Positions 31,690 to 40,855 of a DNA stretch of 64,000 nt are shown here, one piece after another. Made by a program: the position numbers and the translations under genes. Within the stretch, counting starts at the first letter, position 1, and each line of letters starts with the position of its first letter. Source of the DNA: Enterobacter sp. SA187. GTDB lineage: Bacteria; Pseudomonadota; Gammaproteobacteria; Enterobacterales; Enterobacteriaceae. The notes below the pieces were generated by a model. It searched no databases, was not told the origin of the DNA, and saw only the letters and a program-made list of their open reading frames with translations. The stretch spans positions 682,001-746,000 of the forward strand of contig NZ_CP019113.1 in the NCBI RefSeq assembly GCF_001888805.2. Direction: 5' to 3'.

Positions 31690-31857
31690 GAGACCAGAGC
31701 TCCAATTATTTTATAGACAAATAGCTACTCCTCATACCCATTACGATTGATGGGAGAGTGTAACCGTTCTTACAGAGTTCCCCGATTGGGAACATTGTTT
31801 GGTAGCCAAAAGCGCTGCCAGGGTTCATATTGAACCAGCCGTCAATTACGACAAGCC
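31690..31857 (-). promoter_or_regulatory. S10 operon leader (L4-responsive attenuator region)
   Basis: About 165 nt of transcribed leader between the S10 promoter and rpsJ. Its length and the visible short inverted repeats, e.g. GTTCCC/GGGAAC (31778-31783 and 31788-31793 region), agree with the E. coli S10 leader in which L4 causes NusA-dependent termination. The fold was not computed. Confidence 0.6.
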
Positions 31858-31862
31858 GGCGT

Positions 31863-31890
31863 ATTATACTTATACATGGCCCGGATGCAA
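31863..31890 (-). promoter_or_regulatory. S10 operon promoter
   Basis: On the minus strand, -35 TTGCAT (31885-31890) and consensus -10 TATAAT (31863-31868) with a 16-bp spacer. The -35 lies only about 40 bp after the gspB stop codon on the same strand. Confidence 0.8.
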
Positions 31891-31929
31891 GGTCTTACGC
31901 TTCAAAATTGCACGATATTCGCGGCCCCG

Positions 31930-32376
31930 TCACTGTTCTTCACCCTGCACCTCTTTCAGCGCTTGCCGGACGCGCAGCCGCAATGCGTCATGGTCGCTTG
32001 CGGTGTCCTCGCGCTCGTCGTCCAAAGCCGCATCCTCATCGCTGGACAGCAGTTCATCGGCCATTATCCCCTCTTCTTCTGCTTCATCGGTTTCAATCTC
32101 AATGCGGGCAGGCAACGGTTTCTTTTTAAACACATAATGCACATCGGAAAGCCAGTAGTTACGGGCTGGTTCATATGCAGCGCGGTCTGAGATCTCAGGT
32201 AAGAACCGCTGCCCGATGACGTGCCCGTAATAGCCGCACGCCAGCATCAGGATGATCCATAGTGCCCAGCCCCCTGCCCGCAGACCATGGCGCCTGCGCT
32301 CGTCTGGTGTTGCTTTCAGCGTGACGGCGCCTTTGTCCCCATTTTGCGCCTGGTAAGCCCTGAAGATCCGCATCAT
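31930..32376 (-). CDS. gspB: T2SS assembly protein GspB
   Basis: A 148-aa single-pass inner-membrane protein. The cytoplasmic N-terminus is followed by one hydrophobic segment (GGWALWIILMLACGYYGHVI, about residues 35-55), then a short periplasmic part and a very acidic C-terminal stretch. By family (ExeB/PulB/GspB) it pairs with GspA to help the GspD secretin assemble through the peptidoglycan. It overlaps gspA by 4 bp. It is transcribed towards rpsJ with no clear terminator between them. Confidence 0.85.
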   Translation of the reverse strand: MMRIFRAYQAQNGDKGAVTLKATPDERRRHGLRAGGWALWIILMLACGYYGHVIGQRFLPEISDRAAYEPARNYWLSDVHYVFKKKPLPARIEIETDEAEEEGIMADELLSSDEDAALDDEREDTASDHDALRLRVRQALKEVQGEEQ

Positions 32377-33851
32377 TTCGCGCTTTCCTTTATTGCTACT
32401 GTATCTGACGTACTTTCATTAATAAGCTGCGGCGCCTCGCCCAGCGCTTGCTGTAAACGGATCAGCGTGCGTTTTCCCGGTTTGCCATCCTGCCTGAGAT
32501 TTTCCCGTTGCTGGAAGAGCTTCACTTTCTCGGTGAGCGCTGGCGTCCATTCACCTTGCTTGTCGACCGGCACGTTGAGCGCCCGGCTGAGTAACGCATC
32601 CAGCCAGACGATACTTTCCGGCGAGCTTTTATCGGAAACCGTGATTTTTCCGTCCGGCGTCTGCTTTTCCATCAGCACATAGTTTCCGTCCCAGTGCGCT
32701 GTAAACCAGTCGCGCCGCACTGTCCACGTCTTACCGGCAATCAGCAGATCAAGTTCAGTGTCCGACATGCGCATCACCACCGCATGTAATCCTTTATTTA
32801 TGCGTAACTGCGCCATCCACGGCAGCTCACGCCCGGCCAGATCGTTCAGGCTCGCTTTGCCACTTTCGCAGGCAAGTTCTGCGCGTCCGGCCTGATCGCA
32901 CCAGGCCTCTTCAGGGAGGACGTCATAGCCCCAGGTGCTGAACAGCTGTTGCATGGCGTCGCGCATGTGGGTTCCGCTATCGGTGATATCAACGACCGGC
33001 TCTTTTTCTTCTGTGGGGATCATCATCCAGCCCGGAACAGGAAGCGCCGGTTTTAGCGTATCGACACTCAGCCAGCCAACGGTGAATGCCAGCCCGGCGT
33101 ATAGCGCCAGCAGGCTGCCACAGCGTGCCGCGCTGCGTTGCGGCGCCAGCAGATTCAGTAATTGCCCTTCCTGTCGCGCTGTCAGCGTGGTCATCTGGCC
33201 TGCAAGCGCCAGCTGATATGCCGATCTGGCTATACGGCTGAGCAGTGCAAGGTTGCCTCGCGCCGCGTTTGCTGCCCGATCGGTAAACGCCCGGCGCAGA
33301 CTTACCACTTCCCCCTCATTCATCTGGTGAAGCATAAATGCATGGGTTTCGTCACTGTCGGGCAGAGGCATGCCGATCGGAAAATCGATTTGTGATTTGA
33401 TTTTCCGGTGACGCATTAACGCCTTGCTGCCTGCCAACAGCAGGCTGACGCCTGCCTGCCGGGACGCTGCCAGCTGACGGAAATCATGTATCAGCACCGG
33501 CAGGTGACGGCTCAGCACATCCGCATTATCAATAATGAACAGTACAGGTTGGTCGGCCTCCGGCACCGCTGACATCGCGTGCTGCCAGAACTGCGTTATC
33601 GCAACAGGCTCTGCATTAACGGGCGCGGCGGGCATCATCCGGCAACGGTACGCTTCGCCACCAGCCCGCCAGACGCAGGCGTGTCCGGGGTAACCCGCCG
33701 CGAGTTGGTGCGCCAGCGTCGATTTTCCACATCCGGGCGCACCATACAACAGGCCCACACTGCCAGACCGCAGCTCCTGAACAATAAAGGTTTTAATTAA
33801 TTCATATCCTGAAAAAGGATATAACGTCGATAGACGTTCTGTACTGCTCAT
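32373..33851 (-). CDS. gspA: T2SS assembly ATPase GspA (ExeA-like)
   Basis: A 492-aa AAA-type ATPase with Walker A GAPGCGKST at residues 37-45 and Walker B VLFIID at 103-108. A hydrophobic membrane segment (about 245-265) follows, and a C-terminal periplasmic part ends in a peptidoglycan-binding-like repeat (WTPALTEKVKLFQQ and DGKPGKRTLIRLQQAL). In Aeromonas, ExeA with ExeB remodels peptidoglycan so the secretin can assemble. It is divergent from gspC across a 161-bp A/T-rich gap, a site where H-NS silencing is known in E. coli. Confidence 0.88.
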   Translation of the reverse strand: MSSTERLSTLYPFSGYELIKTFIVQELRSGSVGLLYGAPGCGKSTLAHQLAAGYPGHACVWRAGGEAYRCRMMPAAPVNAEPVAITQFWQHAMSAVPEADQPVLFIIDNADVLSRHLPVLIHDFRQLAASRQAGVSLLLAGSKALMRHRKIKSQIDFPIGMPLPDSDETHAFMLHQMNEGEVVSLRRAFTDRAANAARGNLALLSRIARSAYQLALAGQMTTLTARQEGQLLNLLAPQRSAARCGSLLALYAGLAFTVGWLSVDTLKPALPVPGWMMIPTEEKEPVVDITDSGTHMRDAMQQLFSTWGYDVLPEEAWCDQAGRAELACESGKASLNDLAGRELPWMAQLRINKGLHAVVMRMSDTELDLLIAGKTWTVRRDWFTAHWDGNYVLMEKQTPDGKITVSDKSSPESIVWLDALLSRALNVPVDKQGEWTPALTEKVKLFQQRENLRQDGKPGKRTLIRLQQALGEAPQLINESTSDTVAIKESAK

Positions 33852-34012
33852 TTATAAAAGGTCATCCATCAGAGCCGTTAATATTATCACCACAGAATAT
33901 AAGAAGAATCGTACAGTTATTTCACTACAATCATCATTAAATATGATGAGGTTGAATACGATATTTAAAGACTATACCATATTCAGCTTCTTCAGGATAA
34001 GTACGCAGACTC
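33852..34012. promoter_or_regulatory. Divergent gspAB / gspC-O promoter region
   Basis: A 161-bp gap between divergent genes, clearly more A/T-rich than the coding DNA on both sides, with runs such as ATTAAATATGATGAGG and TATTTAAAGACTATACCATA. Promoters for both directions must lie here. In E. coli the equivalent region is silenced by H-NS, which the base composition would fit. No single promoter could be assigned confidently. Confidence 0.55.
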
Positions 34013-34828
34013 ATGGATACAAGAATTCAGCAACTGGCTGGCGCTATTAAACAACAAAGACAGACCGTATTATGCGGACTGCTGGTTTGCTTATCCGCGA
34101 TACTTATTATTTATTCCGTGTATGATTACGCGCAATTGTCCCGTAAATTTACTCCGCAAGATGAGCCCGCAGGCGTTTCGCGGCGCATGGCCGCATTCAG
34201 CCTGCCAATGAACATGCCGCAGAATACCGAGGCCTTGCCGAAAAATAGTGATAACCCCAGACAACACCAAAGCACGCCGCTCAATCTCATTGTTAATGGT
34301 GTCATCGCCAGCACCTTAAGAAATCGCTCCCAGGCCATTATTACGGTGAATAACAAAACAGAAATATATAATTTTGGTGATTATATAGAAGATCTTCCCG
34401 GCGTCTTTATTTCCTCGATCGACAGCAACAGCGTAACCATTAATAATAACGGTGAGCCACAAAATTTTATTTTGAATGATTCACCCGAATTATCATTATC
34501 GACATCGTTATCGTCAGCGGCTTCGGAAACTGGCACGGTTTATCTCGGCGATCTCCTGATTACCAATCTGGTTTATCAGCAGGACGCTTTACAGGGCATC
34601 AGGTTGAATATGCGTACCGACGCCGCCGGATCCCTTACGGCGGGACTCAAGCCCGGGGATCTGGCGATTAAGATGAACAGCTACAGCCTGACGCGCAAAG
34701 ATTCCGCAGAAGCGGCCATTCAGGCGCTGGCCTCATTACGCACCGCGCAATTCACCGTGCTGCGCGATGGACAGGAAGAACTGGTCAACGTGTCAACGGA
34801 CGCGGATGACAATAATAAGGATAACTAA
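34013..34828 (+). CDS. gspC: T2SS inner-membrane coupling protein GspC
   Basis: A 271-aa bitopic protein that links the inner-membrane platform to the GspD secretin. A short cytoplasmic N-terminus is followed by a TM segment (VLCGLLVCLSAILIIYSVY, about 18-36), the periplasmic HR domain (about 90-160), and a C-terminal PDZ-like domain (LGDLLITNLVYQQDAL to the end) that bears on substrate selection. It is the first gene of the gspC-O operon. Confidence 0.92.
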   Translation: MDTRIQQLAGAIKQQRQTVLCGLLVCLSAILIIYSVYDYAQLSRKFTPQDEPAGVSRRMAAFSLPMNMPQNTEALPKNSDNPRQHQSTPLNLIVNGVIASTLRNRSQAIITVNNKTEIYNFGDYIEDLPGVFISSIDSNSVTINNNGEPQNFILNDSPELSLSTSLSSAASETGTVYLGDLLITNLVYQQDALQGIRLNMRTDAAGSLTAGLKPGDLAIKMNSYSLTRKDSAEAAIQALASLRTAQFTVLRDGQEELVNVSTDADDNNKDN

Positions 34829-34829
34829 A

Positions 34830-36809
34830 TTGCTCAAGGGAATGACACGAACTGCCGCATGGATGCTGGCCTTACAACTTTGTTGCAGTGCCCCTTCATC
34901 GGTGGCGGCGCAGTACTCTGCAAACTTCAAAAATGCCGACATCAGGGATTTTATCTCTTCAGTCAGTAAGCAAATCGGCAAAACCATTCTGGTCGATCCC
35001 TCCGTCCAGGGAAGTATCTCGGTCCGCAGCTTTGATAACTTCAATGAGGCGGAGTATTACCAGTTCTTCCTCAGCGTACTGGATATCTACGGTTATACCG
35101 TGGTTACGCTGGATAACGGCTTGCTGAAGGTGGTGCGTTCCGCTGCGCTTAAAACCGCGCCCGGCGTACTGCAGGAGTCCTCGCAGCCAGCAGTGGGCGA
35201 TGAGTTTATCACCCGCGTGGTATCGTTAAAAAACGTGCCTGCGCGCGATCTTGCTCCGCTATTACGCCAGATGATGGAGGGCGGCGGCATCGGTAACGTG
35301 GTGCATTACGATCCCTCGAACGTGCTGCTGGTGACCGGCAAAGCCACTATGGTTAACCGCATTCTTGAAGTGGTGAAGCGGGTGGATGTGATTGGCACAC
35401 AGGAGCGGGAACTGGTGAAGCTGCGTTACGCCTCGGCGGTCGATCTCTCGGAAGTGATCAACAACCTGCTACGCGAAGAATCAAAAGAAAACCCGACGCA
35501 GATCCTGTTGCCGAAAGTCGTCGCCGACAAACGTACCAACGCCCTGCTCATCAGCGGGCCAGACAACGTGCGCCAGCGTCTGAAATCCCTGGTCTACAAG
35601 CTGGATATTGAGCAGACCAACCTCGGCAACACTCGCGTTTTCTATCTGCAGTATGCAAAAGCCAGCAAAATTGTCGAGGTGCTGACCGGCGTCTCGGCAA
35701 AGCTGTCTGAAGACAAACAGTCCTCGCCGCAGAGCGTGTCATCGGGCCCCAGCGATGTCTCCATTACTGCCGATGAACAGACCAACTCAATCGTTATTAC
35801 CGCCGATCAAAGCACCCTCCAGGAGCTGGAAAAGGTGATCGCGCGGCTGGACATTCGCCGCGCGCAGGTGCTGGTTGAGGCGATCATCGTTGAAGTACAG
35901 GATGGCAAAGGGCTGAACCTGGGCGTGCAGTGGGCGAATAACAATGTTGGCGGTCAACAATTTACCCAGACCGGGCTGCCAATTTTTGATGCTTCCCAGG
36001 GCGCGCGCCAGTTTAAAGAAAGCGGTTCCATGAGCAGCGATAACGCTATCTCCAGCGCGCTGAGCAGTTTTAACGGGCTGGCGACGGGCTTTTTCGAGGG
36101 CGACTGGAGCGTGCTGCTCACCGCGCTGGCGTCTGATAACAAGAACGATATTCTCGCCACTCCCAGTATCGTCACCCTCGATAACAAAGAAGCGTCCTTT
36201 AACGTAGGCCAGGATGTCCCTGTTCTTTCCGGCTCGCAAACCACCTCCGGCGATAACGTCTTTAACACCGTTGAGCGTAAAACTGTCGGTACTAAACTGA
36301 AAGTGACACCGCAGGTCAACGAAGGCGACGCCGTCCTGATGGAGATCGAGCAGGAGGTGTCCAGCGTTGACAGCTCATCCGGTAACGCCAGCTCCCTCGG
36401 CCCCACGTTCAATACCCGCACCATACAAAACGCCGTGCTGGTGAAAAGCGGTGAAACCGTGGTGCTGGGTGGGCTGCTGGATGAGTCCGCCAAAGAGCAG
36501 GTCTCCAAGGTGCCGCTGCTGGGGGACATTCCGCTTATAGGCCAGCTGTTCCGCTATACCTCCACCGACAGCGCCAAACGCAATCTGATGGTCTTTATCC
36601 GCCCGACCATTATTCGCGATGATGAGGTGTACCGTTCGCTGTCGAAAGACAAATACACCCGCTACCGCGATATGCAAAAGCAGCGTATCGATAAGTCCAC
36701 CAGCGCGTTGATCAAAGTCGATGATGACGAGCGCCCGATGCTGAAAGAGATGGATGAGGATCTGGCGCCCGCGCCCGGCCCGTCAGCACGCAATCCTTTC
36801 AGGGAATAG
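34830..36809 (+). CDS. gspD: T2SS secretin GspD
   Basis: Outer-membrane gate of the secretion system. It has a signal peptide (to about residue 28, ending SVAA), N0-N3 periplasmic domains from YSANFKNADIRDFIS on, and the secretin core with the VPVLSGSQTTSGDN and GGLLDES motifs, about 659 aa. I chose TTG at 34830 because AAGGA lies 8 bp upstream and the frame starts just after gspC. The ATG at 34842 has its purine-rich site immediately adjacent, and the ATG at 34767 lies well inside gspC. The C-terminal tail is the place where a pilotin would bind, but no pilotin gene is nearby. Confidence 0.93.
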   Translation: MLKGMTRTAAWMLALQLCCSAPSSVAAQYSANFKNADIRDFISSVSKQIGKTILVDPSVQGSISVRSFDNFNEAEYYQFFLSVLDIYGYTVVTLDNGLLKVVRSAALKTAPGVLQESSQPAVGDEFITRVVSLKNVPARDLAPLLRQMMEGGGIGNVVHYDPSNVLLVTGKATMVNRILEVVKRVDVIGTQERELVKLRYASAVDLSEVINNLLREESKENPTQILLPKVVADKRTNALLISGPDNVRQRLKSLVYKLDIEQTNLGNTRVFYLQYAKASKIVEVLTGVSAKLSEDKQSSPQSVSSGPSDVSITADEQTNSIVITADQSTLQELEKVIARLDIRRAQVLVEAIIVEVQDGKGLNLGVQWANNNVGGQQFTQTGLPIFDASQGARQFKESGSMSSDNAISSALSSFNGLATGFFEGDWSVLLTALASDNKNDILATPSIVTLDNKEASFNVGQDVPVLSGSQTTSGDNVFNTVERKTVGTKLKVTPQVNEGDAVLMEIEQEVSSVDSSSGNASSLGPTFNTRTIQNAVLVKSGETVVLGGLLDESAKEQVSKVPLLGDIPLIGQLFRYTSTDSAKRNLMVFIRPTIIRDDEVYRSLSKDKYTRYRDMQKQRIDKSTSALIKVDDDERPMLKEMDEDLAPAPGPSARNPFRE

Positions 36810-36821
36810 GGGGTTCGCAAC

Positions 36822-38321
36822 ATGGCTGATTTATGGAAACGCATCCCGCCAGGACAACCGCTGCCGGTGAGCTATGCGCAGGTGCAAAAACAGGGCGTGG
36901 CAGTGGCCGGCGATCAACTGGTCTGCCGTACCGATACGCCGCTGGAAATCTTACTGGAAGCCCGCTACGCCCTGCCCGACCGTGTCCGATTCACGCGTCT
37001 GGAGCCTGCACAGTTTGAGGACTATCTGGAGCCGCTGTTCCGCAACGGCACCGGGGACTCGCGGCAGATTGCCGAAGATCTCGATCAGGATGTCGATCTG
37101 GCGACGCTGAGCGAAGAGCTGCCGGATAATGCGGACTTGCTTAGCGATGAAAATGACGCGCCGGTGATCCGCCTGATCAACGCCATTCTTCACGAGGCGG
37201 TAAAAGAAGGCGCGTCGGATATTCATATCGAAACCTTCGAGAAATCGCTGGTGGTGCGCTTTCGCGTTGACGGCATCCTGAAGCCGGTGTTGCAGCCGGG
37301 CAAAAAACTCGCGCCGCTGCTGATTTCACGTATTAAAGTGATGGCGCGTCTGGATATTGCGGAAAAACGCCTGCCGCAGGACGGCCGCATCTCCCTGCGC
37401 CTCGGGCGTAAAAATATCGATGTGCGTGTCTCGACGCTGCCCTCGCAGTACGGCGAGCGCGCCGTGCTGCGCCTGCTGGATAAAAACAATTTACGGCTGT
37501 CGCTGGACACGATGGGGCTGACCGCCGGCGATGCGCAGCGCCTGCATTTTCTGGTGCGGCAGCCGCACGGCATCATCCTGGTGACCGGCCCGACCGGTTC
37601 GGGTAAAAGCACCACGCTGTACGCGGTGCTTTCTGAGCTGAACTCCCCCCAGCGCAATATCCTGACCGTGGAAGATCCTATTGAATACGAGCTGGAAGGC
37701 ATCGGCCAGACGCAGGTGAACAGCCGCGTGGACATGTCTTTTGCCCGCGGCTTACGCGCCATTCTGCGTCAGGATCCGGACGTGGTGATGGTGGGTGAGA
37801 TCCGCGATATGGAAACCGCGCAGATTGCGGTGCAGGCCTCCCTGACCGGCCACCTGGTCTTATCGACGCTGCACACTAACAGCGCCTGCGGGGCGATCAC
37901 GCGCCTGCGCGATATGGGCGTGGAGCCGTTTCTGCTGTCGTCCTCCCTCTCCGGCGTGATTGCCCAGCGTCTGGTGCGCCGGTTGTGCCCTTCCTGTCGC
38001 ACGCAAACCGCCCTGCCCGGGGAGCTAAAAGCCCTGTTGCGTACCCTCGCCCCGGATGCCACCCATTGCTGGCAGGCGGTGGGCTGTAGCGACTGTCGGG
38101 GTTCAGGTTACCAGGGGCGACTGGCGATCCACGAGATCATGGTAGTGGATAAGCATATGCGCAGCATTATTCATCGTGATGCCGACGAACATGCGCTGGA
38201 GCAGTGCCTGCGCCAGCAAAGCCGCAGCCTGCGGGAAAACGGTCTGCTGCGCGCCCTTGCCGGTGAAACGACCATTGAAGAAGTCATGCGCGTCACCTCA
38301 GCGCAGGAAGAACTGCAATGA
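36822..38321 (+). CDS. gspE: T2SS secretion ATPase GspE
   Basis: Cytoplasmic hexameric ATPase that drives pseudopilus growth. The 499-aa protein has Walker A GPTGSGKS at residues 256-263, the Asp box and Walker B (VVMVGEIRD at about 321-329), and the zinc-binding four-cysteine element Cys389, Cys392, Cys422, Cys425 typical of GspE. The N-terminal domain binds GspL. It overlaps gspF by 4 bp. Confidence 0.96.
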   Translation: MADLWKRIPPGQPLPVSYAQVQKQGVAVAGDQLVCRTDTPLEILLEARYALPDRVRFTRLEPAQFEDYLEPLFRNGTGDSRQIAEDLDQDVDLATLSEELPDNADLLSDENDAPVIRLINAILHEAVKEGASDIHIETFEKSLVVRFRVDGILKPVLQPGKKLAPLLISRIKVMARLDIAEKRLPQDGRISLRLGRKNIDVRVSTLPSQYGERAVLRLLDKNNLRLSLDTMGLTAGDAQRLHFLVRQPHGIILVTGPTGSGKSTTLYAVLSELNSPQRNILTVEDPIEYELEGIGQTQVNSRVDMSFARGLRAILRQDPDVVMVGEIRDMETAQIAVQASLTGHLVLSTLHTNSACGAITRLRDMGVEPFLLSSSLSGVIAQRLVRRLCPSCRTQTALPGELKALLRTLAPDATHCWQAVGCSDCRGSGYQGRLAIHEIMVVDKHMRSIIHRDADEHALEQCLRQQSRSLRENGLLRALAGETTIEEVMRVTSAQEELQ

Positions 38322-39529
38322 AATTTCAGTGGCAGGCAATGGATGCCAGCGGCGTGACCCGCCATGGAACTTTAAGCGCGGCCAGCAGTAAAGAGGCCCG
38401 TGACACGCTGCGCGCTCAGGGGCTTTACCCGTTGACGCTGCGGGAAAAAAAGTCGGTGTCATGGTTTACCCCCCCGACAAAAACCGCGCGGCTGCGGCTG
38501 AGCGGCAACGAACTGGCGCTTTTTACCCGCCAGCTGGCCACCCTCGCCAGCGCCTCCCTGCCGCTGGAGGAAGCGCTGGCCGTTATTGGCCGTCAGAACC
38601 AGAACAGCAAGCTCAACCATATCCTGACCGATCTGCGCGAGCATATTCTCGCCGGGCACACGCTTTCCGATGCGCTGGCCGCCTGGCCGCGTATTTTCGA
38701 CACCATTTACCGCACGCTGGTCAAAGCCGGCGAAAAAAGCGGCCAGCTCGGCACGGTGCTGGAAAAACTCGCGGACTATAACGAGCTGCGGCAAAAAATG
38801 CGCAGTAAGCTCATCCAGGCGCTGGTGTATCCCACCATGCTGACCAGCGTCGCGGTGATCGTGGTGACCATTTTGCTGACCACGGTGGTACCTAAAGTCG
38901 TGGAGCAGTTTCTGCATATGAAACAGCAGTTACCGCTGTCCACGCGCGCACTCCTTACGATCAGCGATGCGCTTCGCGATTTTGGCCCCTTTTTGCTGGC
39001 GGCGCTGGTGGTCGCGCTGCTGTTATTCCGCCACTGGCTTACCAGACCCGGCAAACGTCATCAGTTCGACCGCTGGCTGCTGGCTTTCCGGCTCAGCCGG
39101 GGGCTACTGCGCGCCGTGCACTGCGCCCGTTATCTGTACACCTTAAGCATTTTGCATACCAGCGGCGTGCCGCTGCTGGAAGGTATGAGTCTGTCGGCAG
39201 AGGGCATTAACAATCGTGAGATCCAGGCCCGACTGCGCGACGCCGCCGACCGTGTGCGTCAGGGATCGGGTTTTCACCTGGCGCTGGATAAATGCGATCT
39301 CTTTCCGCCGATGATGCTCTATATGATCGCCTCCGGCGAGAAGAGTGGCCAGCTCAGCGAGCTGATGGCCCGCGCCGCCGAACAGCAGGAAACCTTATTG
39401 CAAAACCGCATCGCGCTGGCGCTGGCACTGTTTGAGCCAGGGCTGATTATCACCATGGCGATGATTGTACTGTTCATTATCGTCTCGGTGTTGCAACCAA
39501 TCTTACAACTCAATTCATTAGTGACTTAA
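38318..39529 (+). CDS. gspF: T2SS inner-membrane platform protein GspF
   Basis: A 403-aa polytopic protein (PilC/GspF family) with two homologous cytoplasmic domains separated by membrane segments; hydrophobic stretches are at about 170-195, 220-245 and 375-398. It connects GspE activity with pseudopilin extraction. The repeated SGEKSGQL/AGEKSGQL motif marks the two halves. It overlaps gspE by 4 bp and lies 11 bp before gspG. Confidence 0.95.
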   Translation: MKFQWQAMDASGVTRHGTLSAASSKEARDTLRAQGLYPLTLREKKSVSWFTPPTKTARLRLSGNELALFTRQLATLASASLPLEEALAVIGRQNQNSKLNHILTDLREHILAGHTLSDALAAWPRIFDTIYRTLVKAGEKSGQLGTVLEKLADYNELRQKMRSKLIQALVYPTMLTSVAVIVVTILLTTVVPKVVEQFLHMKQQLPLSTRALLTISDALRDFGPFLLAALVVALLLFRHWLTRPGKRHQFDRWLLAFRLSRGLLRAVHCARYLYTLSILHTSGVPLLEGMSLSAEGINNREIQARLRDAADRVRQGSGFHLALDKCDLFPPMMLYMIASGEKSGQLSELMARAAEQQETLLQNRIALALALFEPGLIITMAMIVLFIIVSVLQPILQLNSLVT

Positions 39530-39540
39530 GGAAAAGCAAT

Positions 39541-39984
39541 ATGAACACAGAGTCTCAGAAACGGCAGCAGGGGTTTACCCTGCTCGAACTGATGGTAGTT
39601 ATCGTTATTCTTGGCGTGCTGGCAAGCCTGGTGGTGCCTAACTTAATGGGTAATAAAGAGCGCGCCGATAAGCAGAAAGCCATCAGCGACATTGTGGCGC
39701 TGGAAAACGCGCTGGATATGTACAAGCTCGACAACCATCGCTACCCGGTAACGGCTCAGGGGCTGAAAGCGCTGGTTGAAAAGCCCACCAGCTCGCCGAT
39801 CCCGGAAAATTACAACACCTCCGGCTATATCAAACGCCTGCCGCAGGATCCCTGGGGAAATGATTATCTGCTGGTCAGCCCTGGCGAGCACGGGGATTAC
39901 GACATTATCTCTGCGGGCGTTGACGGTGAAGCGGGCACCCAGGATGACATTAATAACTGGGAAATGGATAAAGCGAAGCCCTGA
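39541..39984 (+). CDS. gspG: T2SS major pseudopilin GspG
   Basis: The 147-aa main pseudopilus subunit. It has the prepilin leader MNTESQKRQQG followed by the FTLLELMVVIVILGVLASLV hydrophobic helix, with Glu5 of the mature chain. The C-terminal SAGVDGEAGTQDDINNW includes the calcium-binding loop known in GspG. GspO in this operon should cleave after Gly11. Confidence 0.97.
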   Translation: MNTESQKRQQGFTLLELMVVIVILGVLASLVVPNLMGNKERADKQKAISDIVALENALDMYKLDNHRYPVTAQGLKALVEKPTSSPIPENYNTSGYIKRLPQDPWGNDYLLVSPGEHGDYDIISAGVDGEAGTQDDINNWEMDKAKP

Positions 39985-39986
39985 CC

Positions 39987-40475
39987 ATGAAGGCGGTAAA
40001 AGGATTTACCCTGCTGGAAATATTACTGGTGCTGACGCTGCTGGCGTTAAGCGCCACGCTGGTGATGATGGTGAGCGACGACGATCGCAAAAAAGCCATC
40101 ACCGCCGGTGAGCAACTGGCGGCGCTGATGGAATACACCGCTGACTGGTCAACCATGGAAGACCGCAGCGCGGGTATTGAGATCCGTGAACGGGGCTGGC
40201 GCATTGTGACGCCAGTACGTAACCGCTGGCAGCCCCCTGAAAACTATTTCCGGCTGGCGACCGAAGGCGACTGGCACGACAGCTGGCGGGTCACGCTCTC
40301 GCCCGCCTCTCTGGCCAGACAGGCCGCCGGGACGCCGCAAATCCTTATCCGTCCGGACGGCGAAATCACGCCCTTTACGCTGCAAATCCAGGATCGGCAA
40401 AGCCAGGCAGTACTCTTTACTCTGACCAGCACCGGCGGCCTGCCGTTGCAATTCAGCAGTGGAGCAACACCATGA
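39987..40475 (+). CDS. gspH: T2SS minor pseudopilin GspH
   Basis: A 162-aa minor pseudopilin with short leader MKAVKG and mature start FTLLEILLVLTLLALSATLV, with Glu5. It is 2 bp after gspG and overlaps gspI by 4 bp. It joins the minor pseudopilin tip complex. Confidence 0.94.
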   Translation: MKAVKGFTLLEILLVLTLLALSATLVMMVSDDDRKKAITAGEQLAALMEYTADWSTMEDRSAGIEIRERGWRIVTPVRNRWQPPENYFRLATEGDWHDSWRVTLSPASLARQAAGTPQILIRPDGEITPFTLQIQDRQSQAVLFTLTSTGGLPLQFSSGATP

Positions 40476-40855
40476 GCCGCCAGCAGTCCGGCATGACCCT
40501 GCTGGAAGTGCTGTTGGCGCTGGTGATCTTCGCCTCCGTCTCGCTGACGCTGATCAACAGCCTGAGCGGGCAAATCGCCGCCACCTCCAAGATGGAAGAG
40601 CAGGTGTTCGCCAGTTGGGTTGCCGATAATGTGCTGAAAAAGCAGCAGCTATCCGCCACACCGCTGGCCGCAACCGCGCAGGGTAAAAGCCAGATGGGCC
40701 AACGAAGCTGGACATGGACGCTAACGGCGTCGGCATCGGACGTGCCGGGTATGCAGCTATTAACGGCGGAAGTTTCTATTGATAACGGGCAGAAAATGCG
40801 GCTCCGCCGCTATGTGCCCGCAGAGAAAGGAGCCGCCGATGCCCCGACACGCTAA
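40472..40855 (+). CDS. gspI: T2SS minor pseudopilin GspI
   Basis: A 127-aa minor pseudopilin with leader MSRQQSG and mature start MTLLEVLLALVIFASVSLTL, a Met at position 1 as is common in GspI. With GspJ and GspK it forms the tip that starts pseudopilus assembly. It overlaps gspH by 4 bp and gspJ by 17 bp. Confidence 0.94.
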   Translation: MSRQQSGMTLLEVLLALVIFASVSLTLINSLSGQIAATSKMEEQVFASWVADNVLKKQQLSATPLAATAQGKSQMGQRSWTWTLTASASDVPGMQLLTAEVSIDNGQKMRLRRYVPAEKGAADAPTR

